Origin: Pseudomonadota bacterium
Lineage (GTDB): Bacteria; Pseudomonadota; Gammaproteobacteria; Burkholderiales; Burkholderiaceae_C
Length of the DNA stretch: 12,191 bases
NCBI GenBank assembly: GCA_023394015.1
Contig: JAEXBL010000012.1
Span: forward strand, 1-12,191
Reading direction: 5' to 3'
Below are positions 7,055 to 12,191 of this stretch, piece after piece. Numbering within the stretch: the stretch's first letter is position 1; every line of letters starts with the position of its first letter. The position numbers were made by a program, and so were the translations under genes. The notes beneath the pieces were generated by a model that was given only the letters and a program-made list of their open reading frames with translations, was not told where the DNA came from and made no database searches.

Positions 7055-7503
7055 GCTTCATCGAACCCCAAAAGCCGGACGCGAAGGACGCAAAGGGCCC
7101 GCGAAGGACGCAAAACAACAGCCTAAATTTTGATGAGGACTATTCGCACTCCATCATCGGTGCGGCCGTCGAAGTGCAGCGCGTGCTAGGTACCGGCTTG
7201 CTGGAGAGCGCCTACGCCAGTGCGCTGGCCATTGAATTGAGCGAGCGCGGTCTGCACTATCAGCGCGAAGTACCTGTGCACGCCGAATACAAGGGACATG
7301 ATGTCGGAATCGCTTATCGGGCCGACTTCATCGTGCAGGGCAGCGTGATCGTCGAACTGAAGGCGCTCGACACGCTGGCCGAAGCTCATCGCGCGCAACT
7401 GCTGACCTATCTGCGCCTGTCGGGCCTGAAATTGGGCCTGCTCATCAACTTCCACGCCTTCCCGGTCGTCAAGGGCATTCACAGAATGGTGAACAAGCTA
7501 TGA
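7051..7503 (+). CDS. GxxExxY protein (PD-(D/E)XK nuclease-like)
   Basis: A 150-residue protein of the GxxExxY family, related to PD-(D/E)XK nucleases but of unknown function. The family motif is GLLESAY (49-55). The nuclease-like core is [18 protein letters not shown], with D92 and E102-x-K104, then QLLTYLR (116-122) and LGLLINF; the end, GIHRMVNKL, is typical. All expected catalytic residues are present, so it may be active. I find no ATG or other good start near the conserved domain; the only one is GTG at 7051, which overlaps the trpE stop and uses the GGAGG at the end of trpE. The first ~30 residues are then coded by the tail of the host gap and the left inverted repeat. About a quarter of its codons end in A or T (hand count), more than in the trp genes around it, which suggests foreign origin. 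Confidence 0.85.
   Translation: MSFIEPQKPDAKDAKGPRRTQNNSLNFDEDYSHSIIGAAVEVQRVLGTGLLESAYASALAIELSERGLHYQREVPVHAEYKGHDVGIAYRADFIVQGSVIVELKALDTLAEAHRAQLLTYLRLSGLKLGLLINFHAFPVVKGIHRMVNKL
7073..7115 (+). repeat. Left 43 bp inverted repeat of the GxxExxY cassette
   Basis: It pairs with 7521-7563 on the other strand at 40 of 43 positions (mismatches at 7083, 7099 and 7112 by hand alignment). Weaker similarity continues outward to 7066 (44 of 50 in total). Internally it is a tandem run of a ~9 bp unit, GGACGCRAA, four copies, the third lengthened to 11 bp. It lies 18 bp after the trpE stop and is translated as part of the GxxExxY N-terminus ([14 protein letters not shown]). Confidence 0.9.
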
Positions 7504-7520
7504 AACCGTTTTTGGTTTTC

Positions 7521-7563
7521 TTTCGCGTCCTTCGCGCGCCCTTTGCGTCCTTTGCGTCCGGCT
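7521..7563 (-). repeat. Right 43 bp inverted repeat of the GxxExxY cassette
   Basis: Reverse complement of the left repeat at 7073-7115, 40 of 43 matching. It starts 17 bp after the GxxExxY stop codon and ends 25 bp before the trpG start, leaving the trpG ribosome site outside. In RNA the two arms could pair to close a loop around the GxxExxY message. Confidence 0.9.
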
Positions 7564-7588
7564 GTTCGGTATTCGAAAGGGGGCCGGC

Positions 7589-8179
7589 ATGAAGCTGCTC
7601 ATGATCGACAACTACGACAGCTTTACCTACAACATCGTGCAGTATTTCGGCGAGCTGGGCGCCGAGGTGACGGTGCTGCGCAACGACGAGGTGACGCTGG
7701 ACGAACTCGACGCCATGTTCCAGCGCGGCGAGTTCGAGCGCCTGTGCATCAGCCCCGGTCCCTGCTCGCCCAATGAGGCGGGCGTGTCGGTGGCGGCCAT
7801 CCGGCACTTCGCCGGCAAGCTGCCCATCCTGGGCGTGTGCCTGGGCCACCAGGCCATCGGCGCCGCCTTCGGTGGCCAGATCGTGCGCGCCAAGATGCAG
7901 ATGCACGGCAAGACCAGTGTCATCACGACCACGCAACAGGGTGTGTTCGCCGACCTGCCGGCGCGGTTCACCGTTAACCGCTACCACTCGCTTGTCATCG
8001 ACCGCGCCACGTGCCCCAAGGAGCTGGAAATTACCGCCACCAGCGACGACGACGGCGAAATCCAGGGCGTGCGCCACACCGGCTACGCCCACCGCGTGCG
8101 CATCGAAGGCGTGCAGTTCCACCCCGAAAGCATCCTGACCGAGCATGGGCATGCGATGCTGGCCAACTTTCTGCGCTGA
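7589..8179 (+). CDS. trpG: Anthranilate synthase component II (glutamine amidotransferase)
   Basis: A 196-residue class I glutamine amidotransferase that releases ammonia from glutamine for TrpE. Motifs: [11 protein letters not shown] (5-15), oxyanion loop SPGPCSP (55-61), nucleophile elbow GVCLGHQ (C84), and catalytic H178 and E180 in QFHPES. Length is typical, with no fusion to trpD. In some bacteria such subunits also serve 4-amino-4-deoxychorismate synthase; that dual use cannot be judged here. The ATG at 7589 has a good ribosome site, AAGGGGG, about six bases upstream, just beyond the right inverted repeat. This gene sits 85 bp after the GxxExxY stop, so its expression depends on read-through of the inserted cassette or on a promoter I cannot see. 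Confidence 0.97.
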   Translation: MKLLMIDNYDSFTYNIVQYFGELGAEVTVLRNDEVTLDELDAMFQRGEFERLCISPGPCSPNEAGVSVAAIRHFAGKLPILGVCLGHQAIGAAFGGQIVRAKMQMHGKTSVITTTQQGVFADLPARFTVNRYHSLVIDRATCPKELEITATSDDDGEIQGVRHTGYAHRVRIEGVQFHPESILTEHGHAMLANFLR

Positions 8180-8216
8180 GCCAGCCCCACAGGTCCCAAC
8201 CCACGAGACTCCCACC

Positions 8217-9251
8217 ATGACCATCACCGCCCAAGAAGCGCTGCAGCGCACCATCGAGCACCGCGAAATCTTTCACGACGAGATGCTGCACCTGATGCGG
8301 CTGATCATGCGCGGCGAGATTTCGCCGTTGATGGTGGCCGCCATCACCACCGGCCTGCGGGTGAAGAAGGAAACCATTGGCGAGATCACCGCCGCCGCGC
8401 AGGTGATGCGCGAGCTGTCGACCAAGGTGCACGTGGCCGACACGCGGCACCTGGTGGACGTGGTGGGCACCGGCGGCGACGGCTCGCACACCTTCAACAT
8501 CAGCACCTGCAGCATGTTCGTGGCCGCCGCCGCCGGCGCGCGCGTGGCCAAGCACGGCGGGCGCAGCGTGTCCAGCAAGTCGGGCAGCGCCGACGTGATC
8601 GAGGCGCTCGGCATTCCGCTCGGTCTCACGCCCGAGCAGATCGCGCGCAGCATCGCCGAGACCGGCGTCGGCTTCATGTTCGCGCCGAATCACCACCCGG
8701 CGATGAAGAACGTGGCGCCGGTGCGCAAGGAGATGGGCGTCAAGACCTTCTTCAACATCCTCGGCCCGCTCACCAACCCGGCCGGCGCGCCCAACATCGT
8801 GATGGGCGTGTTCCACCCCGACCTGGTCGGCATCCAGGTGCGCGCGCTGCAGCGCCTGGGCGCCGAGCACGCCGTGGTGGTGTATGGCCGCGACGGCATG
8901 GACGAGGTGAGCATGGGCGCGGCCACCATGGTCGGCGAACTGAAGAACGGCGAGATCAGCGAGTACGAGATCCACCCCGAGGACTTCGGCCTGCAGATGA
9001 TGAGCAGCCGCCATCTCAAGGTGGAGACGCCCGAACAGTCGCTGGCCATGCTGCGCGGCGTGCTGGCCAACCAGGACGGCCCGGCCAAGAACATCGTGGC
9101 GCTGAATGCCGGCATCGTGCTCTACGCCGCCGGCGTGGCCAGCACCATGAAGGCCGGCATCGACCGCGCCCGCGAAGCCATCGAAACCGGCGCCGCGCAG
9201 GCCAAGCTGGATGAGGTGCTGGCGTTCAGTTGCGCGCAGGTGGCGGGCTGA
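8217..9251 (+). CDS. trpD: Anthranilate phosphoribosyltransferase
   Basis: A 344-residue enzyme that joins anthranilate and PRPP to give phosphoribosylanthranilate. The PRPP/Mg motif GTGGDG is at 84-89, followed by [28 protein letters not shown] starts at K112, and [10 protein letters not shown] is present further on. The N-terminal helical domain ([16 protein letters not shown]...) is complete. The ATG at 8217 gives the normal N-terminus; the frame is open to 8145 but that overlaps trpG. The ribosome site is weak. It lies 37 bp after trpG, in the same operon. No sequence oddity seen. Confidence 0.97.
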   Translation: MTITAQEALQRTIEHREIFHDEMLHLMRLIMRGEISPLMVAAITTGLRVKKETIGEITAAAQVMRELSTKVHVADTRHLVDVVGTGGDGSHTFNISTCSMFVAAAAGARVAKHGGRSVSSKSGSADVIEALGIPLGLTPEQIARSIAETGVGFMFAPNHHPAMKNVAPVRKEMGVKTFFNILGPLTNPAGAPNIVMGVFHPDLVGIQVRALQRLGAEHAVVVYGRDGMDEVSMGAATMVGELKNGEISEYEIHPEDFGLQMMSSRHLKVETPEQSLAMLRGVLANQDGPAKNIVALNAGIVLYAAGVASTMKAGIDRAREAIETGAAQAKLDEVLAFSCAQVAG

Positions 9252-9267
9252 GGGGCATGAACCCCCT
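9251..9267 (+). other. Small hairpin at the trpD stop codon
   Basis: AGGGG/CCCCT (9251-9255/9263-9267) with a 7-base loop containing the ATG of the candidate small frame at 9257. It has no T-run, so it is not a clear terminator; it might slow translation of the small frame or stabilise the upstream message. Confidence 0.25.
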
Positions 9268-9379
9268 GCGGCATGACACGCTGGCCCCGCTCGTGGCGGC
9301 AACGGGTCATGCGGCAGATCTTTGTGAAAATTCTGCGTTCGTGCCCGCCAGATGGGCGCGAGGTGCTGCAAAAAGATGA
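9257..9379 (+). CDS. Candidate 40-aa small frame bridging trpD and trpC
   Basis: This frame starts 5 bp after the trpD stop and fills the whole 124 bp trpD-trpC gap. Its TGA (9377-9379) overlaps the trpC ATG as ATGA, the classic layout for translational coupling. The peptide begins [17 protein letters not shown] and ends [10 protein letters not shown], with no recognisable domain. GAGGGG precedes the ATG but too closely for a normal ribosome site. Open frames of this length are common by chance in GC-rich DNA, so the call is weak. If real, its translation could deliver ribosomes to trpC, whose own ribosome site is poor. Confidence 0.22.
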   Translation: MNPLRHDTLAPLVAATGHAADLCENSAFVPARWARGAAKR

Positions 9380-10188
9380 GTGACATCCTGGAAAAAATCA
9401 TCGCCGTCAAGCGCGAGGAAGTGGCCGCGGGGCTGAAGAAGAAGTCGCTGGCGGCGATGCGCGAGGACGCCGAAAGTCGGGTGCTGACGCGCGACTTCAT
9501 CGGCGCGCTGCGCGCCAAGGTCGACGCCGGCCAGGCGGCGGTGATCGCCGAGATCAAGAAGGCCAGCCCCAGCAAAGGCGTGATCCGCGCCGACTTCGTG
9601 CCGGCCGACATCGCGCAGAGCTACGCCGTGGGCAATACCGACGCGGGCGGGCAGGTCAGCGCCGCCTGCCTGTCGGTGCTGACCGACCGGCAGTTCTTCC
9701 AGGGCAGCGTCGACTATCTGAAGCAGGCGCGCGCCAGTTGCGCGCTGCCGGTGCTGCGCAAGGATTTCATGATCGATCCGTACCAGGTGTACGAGGCGCG
9801 CGCCATCGGGGCCGACTGCATCCTGCTCATCGCCGCCTGCCTGGGGGATGGCCAGATGCAGGAGCTGGAAGCGGTGGCGCATGGCCTGGACATGGCGGTG
9901 CTGGTCGAGGTGCACGACGGCGCCGAACTGCAGCGCGCGCTCAGGCTGAAGACGCCGCTGGTCGGCATCAACAACCGCAACCTGCGCAATTTCGAGGTCA
10001 GCCTGGACACCACGCTCGACCTGCTGAAGGAGGTGCCGGCCGACCGCCTGCTGGTCACCGAAAGCGGCATCGCTACCCGCGCCGACGTGCAGCGCCTGCG
10101 CGATGCCGGCGTGCACGCCTTCCTGGTCGGCGAAACCTTCATGCGCGCCGACGAGCCGGGCGAGGCGCTGGCCGAGCTGTTTGCCTGA
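9376..10188 (+). CDS. trpC: Indole-3-glycerol phosphate synthase
   Basis: A 270-residue TIM-barrel enzyme that closes the indole ring, forming indole-3-glycerol phosphate from CdRP. Motifs: [14 protein letters not shown] (58-71; E59, K61), [24 protein letters not shown] (K129), LVEVHD (E178), [10 protein letters not shown] (198-206) and VTESGI (E229, S230). All expected active-site residues are present, and there is no fused TrpF domain. An extra stretch of about nine residues, around [11 protein letters not shown] (85-95), separates IAQSYA from AACLSVLTD, longer than in the relatives I remember. I chose ATG at 9376 (MSDILEKI, the family start) over an in-frame ATG at 9352. The ribosome site is weak (GAGG about 12 bases upstream). 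It is the last trp gene here; ung follows after 24 bp. Confidence 0.96.
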   Translation: MSDILEKIIAVKREEVAAGLKKKSLAAMREDAESRVLTRDFIGALRAKVDAGQAAVIAEIKKASPSKGVIRADFVPADIAQSYAVGNTDAGGQVSAACLSVLTDRQFFQGSVDYLKQARASCALPVLRKDFMIDPYQVYEARAIGADCILLIAACLGDGQMQELEAVAHGLDMAVLVEVHDGAELQRALRLKTPLVGINNRNLRNFEVSLDTTLDLLKEVPADRLLVTESGIATRADVQRLRDAGVHAFLVGETFMRADEPGEALAELFA

Positions 10189-10212
10189 TGGCCCTGGGTG
10201 GTGCCCGACGTC

Positions 10213-10944
10213 ATGCCTGACGCCGCGGCGGATACGGCCTTGCGCCACTGGCCGCCCGACGTCGAGCCGGTGGCCGCAGGCTGGCAGCCCCTGGTGCGGC
10301 GCTTCTTCGAGAGCGCACCCGGCCGGCAGCTGAGTGCGGCGCTGCAGGCGCAACTGGCGGCTGGCGCCACCATCTTTCCGCCACAGCCGCTGCGTGCGCT
10401 GCGCCTCACGCCGCCCGAGGCGGTGCGTGTGGTCATTCTGGGACAGGACCCGTACCATGGCCCGGGCCAGGCCAACGGCCTGGCTTTTGCGGTGGCGCCG
10501 GGGGTGCGCCTGCCGCCCAGCCTGCGCAACATCTACAAGGAGCTGCAGCGCGAATACGGCCGCGCGCCCCGGCCCGAAGGCCTGCTCGACCACTGGGCGC
10601 GCCAGGGCGTGCTGTTGCTCAACACCAGCCTGACGGTGCTGGCCGGGCAGGCCGGCAGCCACAGCCGGCTCGGCTGGCAGGTGCTGACATCCAGCATCTT
10701 CCACTATCTGGTAGAAAGTGAGCGGCCACTTGCCTTCATGCTGTGGGGCGCCCATGCGCAGGCCATGCGGCCACCCGGCGCGGCCGCCGGGCGCCATCTG
10801 TGGCTGGCGGCCAACCATCCCTCGCCGCTGTCGGCGGCCCGCCCGCCCGTGCCCTTCATCGGCTGCGGGCACTTCGGCCGGGTGGATGCGTTCCTGCAAC
10901 AGCAGGGGGCTCGGCCCATCGACTGGCTGGGCGAGGTGGCGTGA
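10213..10944 (+). CDS. ung: Uracil-DNA glycosylase (family 1)
   Basis: A 243-residue base-excision repair enzyme that removes uracil from DNA. The catalytic motif GQDPYHGPGQANGLAFAV begins at 77, with D79 as the water-activating Asp and F92 for stacking. The uracil-recognition Asn is N137 in LLLNTSL, and the second catalytic His is H202 in NHPSPLS (201-207), followed by the DNA-intercalating loop. I chose the ATG at 10213; GTG at 10198 or 10201 in the same frame would add three to five residues and cannot be excluded. It sits 24 bp after trpC, so it may share the trp transcript, although the functions are unrelated. The tRNA promoter begins 15 bp after its stop. Confidence 0.95.
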   Translation: MPDAAADTALRHWPPDVEPVAAGWQPLVRRFFESAPGRQLSAALQAQLAAGATIFPPQPLRALRLTPPEAVRVVILGQDPYHGPGQANGLAFAVAPGVRLPPSLRNIYKELQREYGRAPRPEGLLDHWARQGVLLLNTSLTVLAGQAGSHSRLGWQVLTSSIFHYLVESERPLAFMLWGAHAQAMRPPGAAAGRHLWLAANHPSPLSAARPPVPFIGCGHFGRVDAFLQQQGARPIDWLGEVA

Positions 10945-10959
10945 GGCGGGCTACACCAC

Positions 10960-10989
10960 TTGCCGTGGCCGGTCAATTGGTGGCATAAT
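10960..10989 (+). promoter_or_regulatory. Sigma70-type promoter of the tRNA-tuf operon
   Basis: TTGCCG (10960-10965), 18 bp spacer, CATAAT (10984-10989). It is the best promoter match in the window and stands 15 bp before tRNA-Tyr, giving a start site near 10996. Confidence 0.65.
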
Positions 10990-11004
10990 CCATGGTTCCC
11001 TGCC

Positions 11005-11090
11005 GGAGAGGTGGCCGAGTGGTTAATGGCAGCAGACTGTAAATCTGCCGGTTTATACCTACGCTGGTTCGAATCCAGCCCTCTCCACCA
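11005..11090 (+). tRNA. tRNA-Tyr (GTA)
   Basis: 86 nt class II tRNA. The acceptor stem is GGAGAGG/CCTCTCC (11005-11011/11080-11086), the anticodon GTA is at 11039-11041 in loop CTGTAAA, the variable arm is long, the T arm holds GGTTCGAATCC, and CCA is encoded (11088-11090). It is first in the tRNA-tuf cluster, directly behind a good promoter. Confidence 0.97.
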
Positions 11091-11204
11091 GCAGGCCCCA
11101 GGCTGCCACACGCAGCTGACACGATGAGCGTTTAGGATGGGTGGCTCCGGCGCAGGCCGGGGCCGCAGGCTCACGCAAGACGCACGCCGTTCAGGCGGGC
11201 CACT

Positions 11205-11278
11205 GCGGGAGTAGTTCAATGGTAGAACCTTAGCCTTCCAAGCTAATGGTGCGGGTTCGATTCCCGTCTCCCGCTCCA
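11205..11278 (+). tRNA. tRNA-Gly (TCC)
   Basis: 74 nt. The acceptor stem is GCGGGAG/CTCCCGC (11205-11211/11268-11274), discriminator T, encoded CCA at 11276-11278, anticodon TCC at 11237-11239 in loop CTTCCAA with stem TTAGC/GCTAA, and T loop GGTTCGATTCC. The 114 bp before it holds no gene I can support and is probably a processed spacer. Confidence 0.97.
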
Positions 11279-11318
11279 GTCGGTCGGTTCGGTGTGTCGG
11301 GCTTGAGTTCAGGTTTTC

Positions 11319-11393
<75 letters not shown>

Positions 11394-11427
11394 AAAAAAA
11401 GAAGCCGGGGTGCGTGGCGCCCCGGCT
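11394..11427 (-). terminator. Hairpin between tRNA-Thr and tuf, terminator-like on the - strand
   Basis: An 8 bp perfect stem AGCCGGGG/CCCCGGCT (11403-11410/11420-11427) with a 9-base loop. An A-run lies on its 5' side (11394-11400), so on the - strand the hairpin is followed by a T-rich tract and reads as an intrinsic terminator. On the + strand no T-run follows directly (TTTTTT comes about 25 bp later), so read-through into tuf is expected. Confidence 0.5.
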
Positions 11428-11470
11428 GTCATCCGTTGATCGTTGGGTTAATTTTTTCGGAGTCGAAGAA

Positions 11471-12191
<721 letters not shown>

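Larger units (their letters stand above)
7073..7563 (+). mobile_element. Putative compact GxxExxY cassette inserted in the trp operon
   Basis: A 491 bp block: 43 bp inverted repeats at both ends and essentially only the GxxExxY gene between them. No transposase is present. It splits trpE from trpG; without it the two would be 43 bp apart, a normal operon spacing. Lower third-position GC inside also points to insertion. A possible 5 bp direct repeat, TCGAA, lies at 7061-7065 and 7573-7577, but it is offset from the repeat ends and may be chance. Mobility is an inference from structure only. Confidence 0.55.

Noticed and set aside
7073..7563. GGACGCRAA repeats as a CRISPR array
   Set aside because: Units are 9 bp and directly abutting with no spacers, and they occur as two inverted clusters around a gene.
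7061..7577. TCGAA at 7061-7065 and 7573-7577 as a target-site duplication of the GxxExxY cassette
   Set aside because: The copies are not flush with the repeat ends, and a 5 bp match near two chosen points is likely by chance. It is kept only as a remark.

Overview
The window is GC-rich chromosomal DNA from a betaproteobacterium, most likely Burkholderiales and probably Comamonadaceae. The evidence is the protein sequences, the split trp gene set (trpE-G-D-C here, no trpF/B/A), and the order tRNA-Tyr, tRNA-Gly, tRNA-Thr, tuf. The family assignment rests on recall of such gene orders, not on a search.

Layout. (1) 81-1226: apaG (-) and rpe (+), divergent across 51 bp. (2) 1330-3518: a secreted DsrE-like protein (-), then gph and a zinc-dependent AstE/AspA-family hydrolase as a + strand pair 5 bp apart. 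(3) 3692-5223: two - strand genes, a secreted chalcone isomerase-like protein and a transglutaminase-like protein. (4) 5224-5545: a 322 bp gap before trpE. It holds a candidate promoter, a 26-codon leader peptide with two Trp codons just before its stop, and short hairpins that could compete with one another; this is a candidate trp attenuator. (5) 5546-10188: trpE, a GxxExxY gene, trpG, trpD and trpC, leading from chorismate through anthranilate to indole-3-glycerol phosphate. (6) 10213-10944: ung. (7) 10960-12191: a sigma70-type promoter, three tRNA genes and the first 240 codons of tuf, which runs off the end.

The feature that stands out lies between trpE and trpG. A GxxExxY (PD-(D/E)XK-like) gene is enclosed by 43 bp near-perfect inverted repeats (40/43 by hand alignment) built from a ~9 bp unit. 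The whole 491 bp block looks like a compact inserted cassette. Its gene has no start codon of its own outside the repeat: the only usable in-frame start I find is a GTG overlapping the trpE stop, so the left repeat is translated as an N-terminal tail. Removing the block would leave a 43 bp trpE-trpG gap. Other points worth a look are a 40-codon frame that bridges trpD and trpC and ends in an ATGA overlap with trpC, a hairpin between tRNA-Thr and tuf whose U-tract is on the opposite strand, and a transglutaminase with Ser where the catalytic His is expected.

The order rpe, gph, trpE, trpG, trpD, trpC is, from recall, common in proteobacteria. Here it survives, with a DsrE gene between rpe and gph and three genes between gph and trpE.
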